Shown one piece after another: positions 17,171-25,030 of a DNA stretch of 42,831 nucleotides (position 1 is its first letter; every line of letters begins with the position of its first letter). Origin of the DNA: Desulfobulbaceae bacterium BRH_c16a (GTDB lineage Bacteria > Desulfobacterota > Desulfobulbia > Desulfobulbales > Desulfocapsaceae); NCBI GenBank assembly GCA_000961725.1, contig LADS01000010.1, forward strand, positions 1 through 42,831. Reading direction: 5' to 3'. Under the pieces are notes generated by a model. It was not told the DNA's origin. It was given only the letters and a program-made list of their open reading frames with translations, and did no database searches. The position numbers were made by a program, and so were the translations under genes.

Positions 17171-18337
17171 TCAGCAGTATTTCCGCCTCAGGACTTTCGC
17201 GGCTTCGACAATGGCGCACAGTTTTTTATAGGCCACCTCTTCGACGTTGACCGAGCGGCCGGCGAAACACCCGAAACCGCAGTCGGTATTGAGAAAAAGC
17301 TGCTCCGGGCGATAATATTCCAGAGCTTTTTCGGCTTTTGCCACAATTGCGGCGACCGGTTCGACCTCATCGGTGCGCGGGTTGACGACCCCGAGACCCA
17401 ACTCGCGGTCTGACAGATTTTTCCCAACTATATCGATATCCCCGGCCCTGGGGGTAGCATATTCGAGCACGAACTGGTGAATGTTCATGCGTTCGAGGGC
17501 GGGCAGCAGGCGAGCATAATCGCCAGTCAGCAGTACCTCCTCTTGTTTCGACCAGTTGCCTCTACAAATATGGACTCCGATGCGGATTCCGTCAATACCT
17601 TTGGTTATGCGGTTTATCAGTTCGGCTGCATATTTCAACTCTTTTCCCGCATCCCGGCGGGTGGCAAGGGTCGCTCACATGAAGGTGCGCCGTTCGCACT
17701 CCTCCGACATGACTACTTCGGTCAGGACCGGCTCGTCGAACTGGACGAAGTCGCAGCCGGCATCTCGCAGGTCGAGCAGCTCATCCCGGAGAATCTTGAC
17801 AATGTCGTCGGCCATCTTCTTGTGATTGCGGTAGACCTTATGGGTAAGGGCTCCGACCCACATCGACCGGGTGAGCAGGTAGGGGCCGGGAAGAGTGATC
17901 TTCACCGGTTTGTCGGTAATGGTCCGCAGGAAATGGAGATCGTTTACCGCCAGCGGCTCGCGCCGCGAAAGTTTGCCGGTGCAGGTGGGATTTTTGACCG
18001 CCGAGGCCGGCATGTCCATGGTCCGCAGCATTTCCTCGAATTCGGCCTTATCCTCGACAAAATCGAGCATATCGGCAAGCGACATCAGCTGGGTGCCGGC
18101 AACCTTGTCGGTGATGAAGGCGTAGAAACTCTCCCGCCGGTGTTCGCCATCGACCACAATATCGAGCCCGGCCTTTTCCTGCAGGGCCACGGTCCGGCGG
18201 ATCTCGCCTTCGGCCATGGTGTTGAATTCCGCCCGCGACACGGTACCTTTCTGGTAGCCGCGCAGCATTTTCAGCATCTCTTTGGAGCGCGGCCAGGAAC
18301 CTACCTGGGTAGTGAGAAATGCCTTGTTTTCAGTCAT
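17171..18337 (-). CDS. MetE-core methyltransferase, selenoprotein (in-frame TGA read as Sec)
   Basis: One frame interrupted by a single TGA at 17677-17675, in RRTFM-U-ATLATRR; with this codon read as selenocysteine the protein has 388 residues (Sec 221) and matches the cobalamin-independent methionine synthase C-terminal domain family along its whole length. The Zn ligands are intact: H256 and C258 in GVHICRGNW, E292 in VLEYATPRAGD, C353 in NTDCGFGC. Conserved blocks include TTQVGSWPRS at the N-terminus, DGEHRRESF and FVQFDEPVLTEV. Homologues I recall have Cys at the Sec position (inference). A hairpin fitting a bacterial SECIS follows the TGA. The start is taken at ATG 18337; a GTG at 18346 overlapping the previous gene's stop is the alternative. 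It lacks the N-terminal folate domain of full MetE, so the methyl donor is unknown. Confidence 0.85.
17646..17661 (-). promoter_or_regulatory. SECIS-like hairpin in the methyltransferase gene
   Basis: On the coding strand, 14 nt after the TGA codon, CCCGC and GCGGG form a 5-bp GC stem closing a 6-base loop (CGGGAT) with G as its second base. A lower CTT/AAG pairing lengthens it. Loop distance (about 19-24 nt) and the early loop G fit the bacterial SECIS consensus for SelB. Confidence 0.65.
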
Positions 18338-18342
18338 AAAAT

Positions 18343-19080
18343 TCACACGATAATCAATTTAAGCTGCAGTTCGACCGCCTTTTTCAGGGTGGCCACCAGC
18401 GGCGAACGGCTGACGGTGCGTTGCCAGGCCTCCTTCACCTTCTCTTCATCGTCGAAGGTGGAGGCGAAACATTTCAGCTCCACGGTCTTTACCGAAGGAT
18501 CGCCCTCTTCCAGTCCCATATGGGCGAGGATATTGTTGAGCGAGCCGGAGAGCGACAGTTCAATGTCGTCGACCTCAAGGTTGTCCCGGGCACATTCGCC
18601 GGCAAAGCCGGTAGTGAGGGAGCCGGCCAGCGCGCCGAACAGATATTCCAGGGCACAGGGATTGGCATCCTTTTCCTCAAAGCTTGCCGCCTGACCGATA
18701 TCGAAGGCAAAATTTCTGGCGTAGATGGTCGATTTCAGATGGCCGGTGGCCCTTGCCCGCAGACGCCACTGATATTTTCTCGCCTCTTCTTTGTCCCTGG
18801 CCAGGGCCTTTTCCTCCTGCTGGATTCCGCTGCCTTTTTTGACGAAATAGCGGGTGTAGCCGCCTCCGTCAAGTTTTCCCAGGTATTCATGGCCGGACAT
18901 CCGGCACCAGGGCGGCAGATCGTCGCTGACGGTGGGTTCACGGCTGCGCATTTCCAGGATGCCGAGGGCCGGCACTTTCAGCATGTTTTCGCGGATCAGG
19001 AGGATGAGTCCCGATCCGCAATCCAGATCCCCGCCGTCAAACATGTGGTCGGGAGTGATTTCTTTTATGTCGAGCGCCAT
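18343..19080 (-). CDS. TusA-like / OsmC fusion protein
   Basis: 245 residues in two parts. Residues 1-85 are a TusA-like domain of an unusual subgroup: FDGGDLDCGSGLILLI has CG where classical TusA has CPxP, and DLPPWCRMSGHEYLG supplies a second Cys. Residues about 100-245 are an OsmC/Ohr-fold domain: LKSTIYARNFAFDIGQ, the first conserved Cys in ANPCALEYLFGALAGSLTTG and the second in GECARDNLEVDDIELSLSG. OsmC proteins use this Cys pair as a peroxidatic or thiol-reactive centre. The fusion suggests a persulfide or selenol group is passed from one domain to the other. It is sandwiched between the DsrE gene (6-base gap) and the Sec methyltransferase gene. Confidence 0.85.
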   Translation of the reverse strand: MALDIKEITPDHMFDGGDLDCGSGLILLIRENMLKVPALGILEMRSREPTVSDDLPPWCRMSGHEYLGKLDGGGYTRYFVKKGSGIQQEEKALARDKEEARKYQWRLRARATGHLKSTIYARNFAFDIGQAASFEEKDANPCALEYLFGALAGSLTTGFAGECARDNLEVDDIELSLSGSLNNILAHMGLEEGDPSVKTVELKCFASTFDDEEKVKEAWQRTVSRSPLVATLKKAVELQLKLIIV

Positions 19081-19086
19081 TGCGGT

Positions 19087-19452
19087 CTAATAGGCGACGC
19101 TTGGCGAACCGTTGGAAAGCCATTCGACCAGGGCCGCGCCACCGGCAGGAGTCGCCCCTTCGATCAGGTCCGCCTCGGTGATCCCGCGTTTTTTCATGCA
19201 GGGGGTGCAGACATAGATCTTGCCGCCGGCCTTGATGAATTTTTCCACCAGATCCTTGAGCGGAGCAAAAGGGCCGCCTTCGTTGATCTTTACCATTTCT
19301 TCCGGGACAGCGCAGTAGACCCCGTCGGAGCTGAGGAAGACCATGGTCTGTTTCTCGCTGCCTTGAGCGGCATTGGCGACAACAAAGCCGAGCGTCGCTT
19401 TGTCGCCGTCGGTCTTACAGTGGGTGATGGTTACGCAAAATGTGTTGGACAT
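19087..19452 (-). CDS. DsrE-family sulfur-carrier protein
   Basis: 121 residues with the DsrE/F-like fold: strand-turn FCVTITHCKTDGDKATLGF, then VFLSSDGVYCAVPE, and the functional loop GKIYVCTPCMKKRGI with a CxxC pair. In the family a Cys in this loop carries persulfide; here both Cys are kept, whereas some relatives have Sec there. AAGAGG lies before the ATG. It follows the TusA-like gene after three bases. It probably accepts sulfur or selenium from the TusA-like neighbour. Confidence 0.88.
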   Translation of the reverse strand: MSNTFCVTITHCKTDGDKATLGFVVANAAQGSEKQTMVFLSSDGVYCAVPEEMVKINEGGPFAPLKDLVEKFIKAGGKIYVCTPCMKKRGITEADLIEGATPAGGAALVEWLSNGSPSVAY

Positions 19453-19455
19453 GGG

Positions 19456-19713
19456 TTACCTCTTAATGAGTTCGGGTTTAAGGGTGATGAGATAATAGGG
19501 GTGCTGCATTGCGGTCAGCCGGTTTTTGGTCATCCTGCACCAGGCCGGCAATTCGATCGGGGCGCCCGGATCACGGGAAATCACGAGCAGGCGACGGCCG
19601 GGCTGCTGATCCCGGATATAAAGATACAGGTTGACGATGACCCGCCCACAGGTCTCTTCGCCGCCGTCAAATTCATCGTCGAACTCCCAGTCGGGAATGG
19701 TGTCGGTTGTCAT
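19456..19713 (-). CDS. Stand-alone TusA-like protein (CG variant)
   Basis: 85 residues from MTTDTIPDWEFDDEFD. The longer in-frame version starts in sequence with no coding features. It is a clear paralogue of the N-terminal domain of the TusA-OsmC fusion: FDGGEETCGRVIVNL against FDGGDLDCGSGLILL, and ELPAWCRMTKN against DLPPWCRMSGH. It has the same CG substitution and the same WCRM Cys. It is likely a small persulfide- or selenide-carrying protein acting with DsrE. The ribosome site at this start is weak, so the start is uncertain. Confidence 0.75.
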   Translation of the reverse strand: MTTDTIPDWEFDDEFDGGEETCGRVIVNLYLYIRDQQPGRRLLVISRDPGAPIELPAWCRMTKNRLTAMQHPYYLITLKPELIKR

Positions 19714-19860
19714 CGGGTCCGTATTGGATGCAGAATGAAAAGAATAATGAATCTTCAGTATTCCGATCATTAAGCATAAAGAGAGGTTTTTTACCAACTG
19801 GAAGCTCCTATAGACCTGGAACAACTCATAAGCGATATCTATAGGCAGCCTGCCAAGTGC

Positions 19861-20478
19861 TCAGCCGATGGAGATAACTTTGTCGGCCAGTTGCGTGGCG
19901 GTGATAATATCGAGCATATTGGTGGTGGCCCCGACTTTTTTGGCTTCCGTCAGTTCAAAATGGGCAAGGCAGGTGCCGCAGGCCAGGATGACAATGCCGT
20001 TTTTCTCATACTCCTGCAGTTCCCGCAATACCGGGGAGGTGTCGGCGGTGAGTTTTACCCCGCTGTTGACGAAAATAATCTGCCAGAGTTCATTGCCCAT
20101 CTCTTTCATGGTCTTGATATAACTGATCATCAGCTTCTCGCCCAGCTGGTTGTCGCCACGGCCGAGCCGATCGCTTGTCACCAGAATCAAGATTCTGGTT
20201 TGGGTGGAAGCGGTCGCCGAGTGCTCCGGCGCAGGAGACTGCAACGGTTCATCGGCGTTACCGGTGCGTCTGGCCTGCAGCCGAATGATCCCGTTTTTTT
20301 CTGCTTCCACCGTCACCATGAAGTTTCTGGTGTCGAGAAACCGGGTGACATTTTCCCGGCATGGTTCGTTGTCGACCAGAACCGAGAGTTCCTGAGGGTT
20401 TTCCTTATCAATAAGATCCTTGACCAAAAGGACCGGCGCCGGGCAGGCAAGGCCGCAGGCATCGAGGTGTTTTTTCAT
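19861..20478 (-). CDS. yedF: Selenium metabolism protein YedF
   Basis: 205 residues. The N-terminal 75 residues are a classical TusA domain (LDACGLACPAPVLLVKDLI with the CPxP motif). The C-terminal 110 residues are a DsrE-like domain (ILILVTSDRLGRGDNQLGEK, IIFVNSGVKLTADTSPVL, IVILACGTCLAHFEL with a CGTC pair). This TusA-DsrE pairing defines the YedF protein found with selD in selenium-using bacteria, and it is thought to deliver selenium to SelD. The ATG overlaps the TAA stop of selD by one base (TAATG), showing translational coupling. Confidence 0.93.
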   Translation of the reverse strand: MKKHLDACGLACPAPVLLVKDLIDKENPQELSVLVDNEPCRENVTRFLDTRNFMVTVEAEKNGIIRLQARRTGNADEPLQSPAPEHSATASTQTRILILVTSDRLGRGDNQLGEKLMISYIKTMKEMGNELWQIIFVNSGVKLTADTSPVLRELQEYEKNGIVILACGTCLAHFELTEAKKVGATTNMLDIITATQLADKVISIG

Positions 20479-21551
20479 TATTCCTTCCTTTGCTCTCTTT
20501 GCAGATAAATTTTTTCTTCTTGAGTTTCAGTTGCATAGCCGATTATCTGGGCATCCTCTACGCCCTCATCCTGCAATCGCCGGAGCAGGGTGAGCGCTGC
20601 CTTTTCAGGGCATCCTATCAAGAGTCCGCCGGAAGTCTGTGGGTCGAAAAGTATATCCCGGAGGATCGGGTCGAAATCGGCGGCGCAGGAAACCGACTGC
20701 TGCCGGAATGATCGATTTTTATGAGCCCCGGCAGGAACCAGTCCCATCGCCGCGAATTCATAAACTTCGGGGAGGACAGGAACCGCTCGACAGTCGATGA
20801 CGACCCCCATTTTTGTACCGGCTATCATCTCGGCAAGATGACCGAGCAGCCCGAAGCCGGTAATATCGGTGCAGGCGGAAACGGGAAAATCCGCCATGAT
20901 TTCAGCGGCACTCCTGTTCAGGGTCGCCATCAAATCGGTAACCCGGCGGATCGTCCGGTCGCCGGCAAGTGCACCCTTTATAGCGGTATTGATAATGCCT
21001 GTGCCCAAGGGCTTGGTGAGGATCAGACAGTCACCTGCCTGAAGACCCTGGTTGGTGCGTATTTTCATGGGGTGGACAAAGCCGGTGACTGCCATTCCGT
21101 ATTTCATTTCCTCATCTTCGATGCTGTGTCCACCGAGGAGCACGGTTTGTGCCTTCTGCAACGTGTCTAATCCACCTGCCAGAATCTCCCGGAGGATTTT
21201 CCCGTCGAGCCTGCCGATGGGGAACGCAACAATATTCAAAGCAGTCTTTGGCGTTCCCCCCATAGCGTAAACATCCGACAGGGAGTTGGCGGCAGCTATC
21301 CGCCCGAAATCGAAGGGGTCATCGACAACAGGGGTGAAAAAATCGACGGTCTGGATCAAGGCAAGTTCATCGGATATTTTATAAACACCGGCATCGTCGG
21401 CAGTGGCAGTGCCGACCAGGACGTTTTTGTCGCTTGGAATGTTGAGTCCGCCGAGTATTCGATCCAGGTCCCCTGGAGCAATTTTCGATGCTCAGCCGGA
21501 GCCTTTTACGCAGCGGGTGAGATGGATGGTATTTTTATCGGAAGCAGTCAT
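20478..21551 (-). CDS. selD: Selenide, water dikinase SelD, selenoprotein
   Basis: 357 residues once the in-frame TGA at 21494-21492 is read as Sec20 in the motif GSG-U-ASKIAP. A frame without it would start only at the downstream ATG of MIQTVDFFTPVV and lose the active site. The enzyme makes selenophosphate from selenide and ATP; the catalytic residue is Cys or Sec in this motif, and the partner lysine is in ASKIAP. Further family blocks: FGRIAAANSLSDVYAMGG, LLGGHSIEDEE, GYGLLGH-like TGFGLLGHLAEM and DPQTSGGLL. The start ATG gives MTASDKNTIHLTR. It is the first gene of the operon. It needs its own product to be made, a self-dependent loop. Confidence 0.95.
21463..21477 (-). promoter_or_regulatory. 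SECIS-like hairpin in selD
   Basis: On the coding strand TCCAGG-GGA-CCTGGA forms a 6-bp stem with a three-base G-rich loop beginning 20 nt after the TGA codon. Position and the first-loop G fit a bacterial SECIS. Confidence 0.65.
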
Positions 21552-21898
21552 TGGCGAACCTTGGAAAATTCAAAATACTGTCTTACCCGGCGAGTACTGT
21601 GGGGATCCCTAAAAAGCCCACGGAAGACCAATCATGGAATTTTCCATATTATCCGTAAAAAACTTCGGTGCGTCCAATACATATAACCTATAGAAAGAGG
21701 AACATCGATTGATTGCCCCTATATCGGAGCCAAGGTCGATAAAACGCCAATCATGGCAAATCTCATTGCTTTGTTCTTTCGGAAAGACTTCATTCCTGTT
21801 GATTATCATCCAAATTGGCTATACTTCAAAAGGAAGAAGTGAATGAGTTGTTGAGAGAAGAGGCCGATGGGAGAGTTGATCTCTTGAATGAGTATCAC
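21552..21898. other. Divergent intergenic region between selD and DUF1538 operons
   Basis: About 350 bases separating the divergent operons. A minus-strand 66-codon frame here (21609-21809) has no family features and is not called. The region should carry promoters for both sides; see the candidate selD promoter. The plus-strand frame of the DUF1538 gene extends back to a TTG at 21815, so part of this stretch could be its coding sequence. Confidence 0.4.
21648..21677 (-). promoter_or_regulatory. Candidate promoter of the selD operon
   Basis: Reading on the minus strand: TTGGAC, an 18-base spacer, then GATAAT, about 100 bases before the selD start. The -10 box matches well; the -35 only partly. 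It is a pattern call only. Confidence 0.3.
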
Positions 21899-22681
21899 AT
21901 GAACGTATTATCGGAATGTATGGCTGACAAAATATATACGTTGAAGAGCTTCTCCCGTCTTGCCGGTCTGAGACTTTGGCGATCATTTGCCGACCTTCTG
22001 CCGATTATCCTGGTAATAGGATTTTTTCAGCTGGTCGTGATCCGGCAGCCGCTTCCCGATCTAAGCGAAGTCTTGACAGGCAGTCTGCTCGTTGTCATCG
22101 GTTTGACCCTCTTTGTAGAAGGTCTTGAAATGGCTCTTTTTCCTCTTGGAGAATCGTTGGCCCAGGCGCTGGCGCGAAAGGGCAGTCTGTTCTGGCTGCT
22201 CACCTTTTCTTTTTTTCTGGGCTTTGCCACCACTATTGCCGAACCTGCTTTGATCGCTATTTCCAAAGAGTCTGCCGTAATAGCAGCAAAAAGTAAGCTT
22301 ATATCGGCAACACCGGAAGCGATCGCTTCCTATGCCACGGGACTCCGGGTAACCGTCGCCTTTTCAGTAGGTTTGGCAATACTTATTGGCTCATTGCGGA
22401 TCATTCGCGGCTGGCCTATCCATTATCTTATTATCAGCGGCTATGTCATGGTGATGGTAATGACTGCATTTGCCCCCCAGGAGATTATTGGGATTGCATA
22501 TGATGCAGGCGGAGTAACGACTTCAACGGTCACAGTTCCCCTGGTTGCCGCCCTGGGAGTCGGTCTGGCCTCGATAATCCGGGGGAGAAATCCATTGTTG
22601 GATGGATTCGGCCTTATTGCTTTTGCATCCCTTCTGCCGATGGTCTTCGTCATGGGGTATGGTATGGTGGTATTTTCCTGA
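21899..22681 (+). CDS. DUF1538 membrane protein (first copy)
   Basis: 260 residues from the ATG at 21899; ATG 21920 and a TTG at 21815 are alternatives because no ribosome site decides. About six to seven hydrophobic segments. Family blocks: [56 protein letters not shown], and the highly conserved [20 protein letters not shown], then [19 protein letters not shown]1538 proteins come as pairs in the membrane and their substrate is not established. It is followed at once by a paralogue, a PII protein and a CBS protein, so an ion or small-molecule transporter under nutrient control is inferred. Confidence 0.88.
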   Translation: MNVLSECMADKIYTLKSFSRLAGLRLWRSFADLLPIILVIGFFQLVVIRQPLPDLSEVLTGSLLVVIGLTLFVEGLEMALFPLGESLAQALARKGSLFWLLTFSFFLGFATTIAEPALIAISKESAVIAAKSKLISATPEAIASYATGLRVTVAFSVGLAILIGSLRIIRGWPIHYLIISGYVMVMVMTAFAPQEIIGIAYDAGGVTTSTVTVPLVAALGVGLASIIRGRNPLLDGFGLIAFASLLPMVFVMGYGMVVFS

Positions 22682-22693
22682 ATGAGGTGATCG

Positions 22694-23491
22694 GTGCAAG
22701 TATTTCTGTTACAGTTAGTTACTACTCTGCTGCTCACAATAAGAGATGTCTTGCCGATAATTGCCCTTATAGTCGGCTTTCAGATATTTGTTTTGCGCCA
22801 ACCAATTCCCCGCTTAAGCCGAGTCGTAGTCGGGGTGGTCTATGTTATCGTCGGCCTTGCCCTTTTTCTTGTCGGCCTTGAGATGGCGTTGTTTCCGCTG
22901 GGAAAGACAATGGCTGCGCAATTGAGTAATCCTGAATTTCTTACCGGTATACCTGGGGCTCCCCCCGTTGCCGACTGGACCGCGTACAGCTGGATCTATC
23001 TCTTTGCGGCGATGGTAGGTTTTGCCACCACCATCGCCGAACCTTCCCTTATGGCTGTCGCTTATAAGGCACACGAGGTTTCGGCAGGAACCATCGACCG
23101 ATTCGGGCTGCGAATTTCGGTGGCCATAGGTGTTGCTCTCGGTATCGGCATAGGTGCCTTTCGTATTGTCCATGGTTCGCCGCTTTATATTTATATTCTT
23201 ATTGGTTATATTATCGTGTTAGTGCAAACCATCTTTGCTCCCAAAAAAATTATCGCTCTGGCCTACGATTCAGGAGGAGTGACGACATCGACGGTGACAG
23301 TGCCCATTGTCGCAGCCCTGGGACTTGGCTTATCCGAAGCCGTTCCGGGAAGGGATCCGGCACTCGACGGTTTTGGTTTGATAGCCTTTGCCAGTCTCTT
23401 TCCGATTATCACTGTTTTGGGCTATGCTCAGCATGCCGGTTGGCGTCGCCGGAGGCTGATGAAAAAAGTTACCAGGGAGGCAGTAGCATGA
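22694..23491 (+). CDS. DUF1538 membrane protein (second copy)
   Basis: 265 residues starting at GTG, with TGAGGTG just upstream. It shares the architecture of the first copy: [52 protein letters not shown], and [34 protein letters not shown]. It differs by a short polar insertion after TMA and by a basic C-terminus. It probably forms a heterodimer with the first copy. Its stop overlaps the ATG of the PII gene (ATGA), so the three are translationally linked. Confidence 0.88.
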   Translation: MQVFLLQLVTTLLLTIRDVLPIIALIVGFQIFVLRQPIPRLSRVVVGVVYVIVGLALFLVGLEMALFPLGKTMAAQLSNPEFLTGIPGAPPVADWTAYSWIYLFAAMVGFATTIAEPSLMAVAYKAHEVSAGTIDRFGLRISVAIGVALGIGIGAFRIVHGSPLYIYILIGYIIVLVQTIFAPKKIIALAYDSGGVTTSTVTVPIVAALGLGLSEAVPGRDPALDGFGLIAFASLFPIITVLGYAQHAGWRRRRLMKKVTREAVA

Positions 23492-23835
23492 GGTTTAAAT
23501 TGATCTTGGCAAGTGTGAAACCGGATATCTCCGATGTTGTGATAAATGCCGGGAAAAAAGCTGGGGCCACCGGAGCGACAATAATACCGGCACGAGGTAC
23601 CGGCATCCGAGAAGCGAAGACCTTCTTCGGTCTTTCTCTTGAGGCGCAGACAGATATCATCATGTTTTTGATCGAGGAACATCTGGTACAGCCCATCCTG
23701 GATGCTGTTGGTACTGCAGGCCGCTTCGATAAACCCGGTACCGGCATTGCCTTTGTTCTCCCGGTAGATCAGGCCATTGGTCTGGAAAGCCAGATTGAGA
23801 CATTCAAAAAAGAAGTCAGGGATCAATATCTCTAA
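23488..23835 (+). CDS. PII-family (GlnB-like) regulator
   Basis: 115 residues from MRFKLILASVKPDISDVVIN, the ATG overlapping the previous stop. The PII fold is evident: KAGATGATIIPARGTGIREAKTFFG covers the T-loop region, and IEEHLVQPILDAVGTAGRFDKPGTGIAFVLPV is the C-terminal ATP-binding part (the KPGTGIAFV block). The T-loop is shorter than in GlnB and no uridylylated Tyr is visible. It should sense ATP/ADP or a similar ligand and bind the DUF1538 proteins, as PII proteins do with membrane transporters. Confidence 0.88.
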   Translation: MRFKLILASVKPDISDVVINAGKKAGATGATIIPARGTGIREAKTFFGLSLEAQTDIIMFLIEEHLVQPILDAVGTAGRFDKPGTGIAFVLPVDQAIGLESQIETFKKEVRDQYL

Positions 23836-23871
23836 ACCATCTCATATAATAAGGTCACAGGAGACAGACAA

Positions 23872-24276
23872 ATGAGCGCCACAGGTTTACCCATTGTCAG
23901 GGCCAGAGATGTTATGAATAAAAAAATTCATTATATCGATGGGATGGCCACGGTGAAAGAGGCTGCAGCAGTAATGAAGAAAGAAAATATTACAACTCTC
24001 ATCGTGCAGAAGCGGAGTGCCGACGATGCCTGGAGCATGGTGTGTTCGCAGGATATGATCAAAGGTGTAACTATTGCCGATAAAAAGCCGGAAGCAGTGC
24101 ATGTTTATGAGATTATGTCAAAACCGATAGTTACAGTTCCCTCTGACATGGATATCCGCTATGTCGCCAGGTTGATGCACCGTATCGGTATTCGCAGGGC
24201 TCCGGTTGAGGATCGCGGGGAACTGGTAGGCATCATCACTCAGGCGGATTTGATTCTCAGGAGCAACCTGTTTTAG
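23872..24276 (+). CDS. Tandem CBS-domain protein
   Basis: 134 residues: two CBS motifs, RARDVMNKKIHYIDGMATVKEAAAVMKKE and VYEIMSKPIVTVPSDMDIRYVARLMHRI (each quoted here only in outline), ending in GELVGIITQADLILRSNL. CBS pairs (a Bateman module) bind adenosine nucleotides such as AMP or ATP. CAGGAGAC lies before the ATG. As the last gene of the DUF1538 operon it probably gives a second energy-sensing input beside PII. Confidence 0.92.
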   Translation: MSATGLPIVRARDVMNKKIHYIDGMATVKEAAAVMKKENITTLIVQKRSADDAWSMVCSQDMIKGVTIADKKPEAVHVYEIMSKPIVTVPSDMDIRYVARLMHRIGIRRAPVEDRGELVGIITQADLILRSNLF

Positions 24277-24437
24277 GCTGTCCTGATCTTCTGAAAACAA
24301 TTTCGATTTACTCCATTTTGTCTTTTCAGGATGGTCTCTTTCTCTTAGCGTCGAAAAAACCAAGAGTTCCTTGAATCGGTGATGCTTTAGCGTTATGTTA
24401 AGCAGATGAGTTTTTAAATCTCTTCTGAGGTGCATCC

Positions 24438-24674
24438 ATGGCCAGGTCAAAATGCCCATCATGTGAATACCACGAATTTGAAGCTGTTCATGTCACGACG
24501 AAAACCGGGCAAAAGTTTTGCCTTATCCAGTGTGTCGCTTGCGGAACGGTAGTAGGTGCATTAGATGACGTGAAGATCACCAATGTGATAAAAAATGCCG
24601 AAAGAAAACTGTCGAAATTTCTTGAAAATCTCAATCGTAAAGTAGTCACCGTCTGCAACCGGAAAAATTCCTGA
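24438..24674 (+). CDS. Small zinc-ribbon protein
   Basis: 78 residues with two Cys pairs, CPSCEYHEFE and CVACGTVVGAL, that make a single zinc ribbon, followed by a basic helical tail (IKNAERKLSKFLENLNRK). GAGGTG precedes the ATG. It may contact nucleic acid or a protein. No family name can be given with confidence. It stands 160 bases after the CBS gene. Confidence 0.7.
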   Translation: MARSKCPSCEYHEFEAVHVTTKTGQKFCLIQCVACGTVVGALDDVKITNVIKNAERKLSKFLENLNRKVVTVCNRKNS

Positions 24675-24826
24675 AGTTCCTGCTTCGAGACTTTCCGCTC
24701 CAATCACATTACAGAGATTCTGCCTCCTGATTTTGTTTTCACCACCGAACAAAGAGAATATCCCGAGTTTAAAGAACGAATTGCGGGGGAACTTATATTA
24801 AACTTTTCAGCTGACAAGGATCATAA

Positions 24827-25030
24827 ATGGAAGAAGATATCGGCAAAAGGCTTGTTCGGGCAGTAAAGGATCCTAACAATATTGACAGCCAGGAGAGCAT
24901 GGCGAAGGCCATGGAGCTTACCAAGGCATATGCAAGCTCAGGTTCGGCGACTCATTTCAGCACCGTCACCAAACTTTTTTACGATCTGTTTGAAATGTTT
25001 GAAACCGGAAAGGACCCCCGGGCTAAGTAG
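24827..25030 (+). CDS. Small conserved-looking protein, unknown
   Basis: 67 residues, helical and charged: MEEDIGKRLVRAVKDPNNID, then AKAMELTKAYASSGSATHFS and LFYDLFEMFETGKDPRAK. AAGGATC lies before the ATG. No family is recognised. The last two codons and stop (GCT-AAG-TAG) are part of the 8-bp repeat created by a mobile element insertion, and the original stop survives; this is indirect evidence that the C-terminus matters. Confidence 0.65.
   Translation: MEEDIGKRLVRAVKDPNNIDSQESMAKAMELTKAYASSGSATHFSTVTKLFYDLFEMFETGKDPRAK

Noticed and set aside
17638..17677. Methyltransferase gene as a pseudogene with a nonsense mutation
   Set aside because: The TGA is in frame, with no frameshift, at a likely redox position, with a SECIS-like hairpin and a selenium operon around it; all other catalytic residues are intact.
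21609..21809. 66-codon frame upstream of selD
   Set aside because: It has no motif or ribosome site and overlaps the likely selD promoter.
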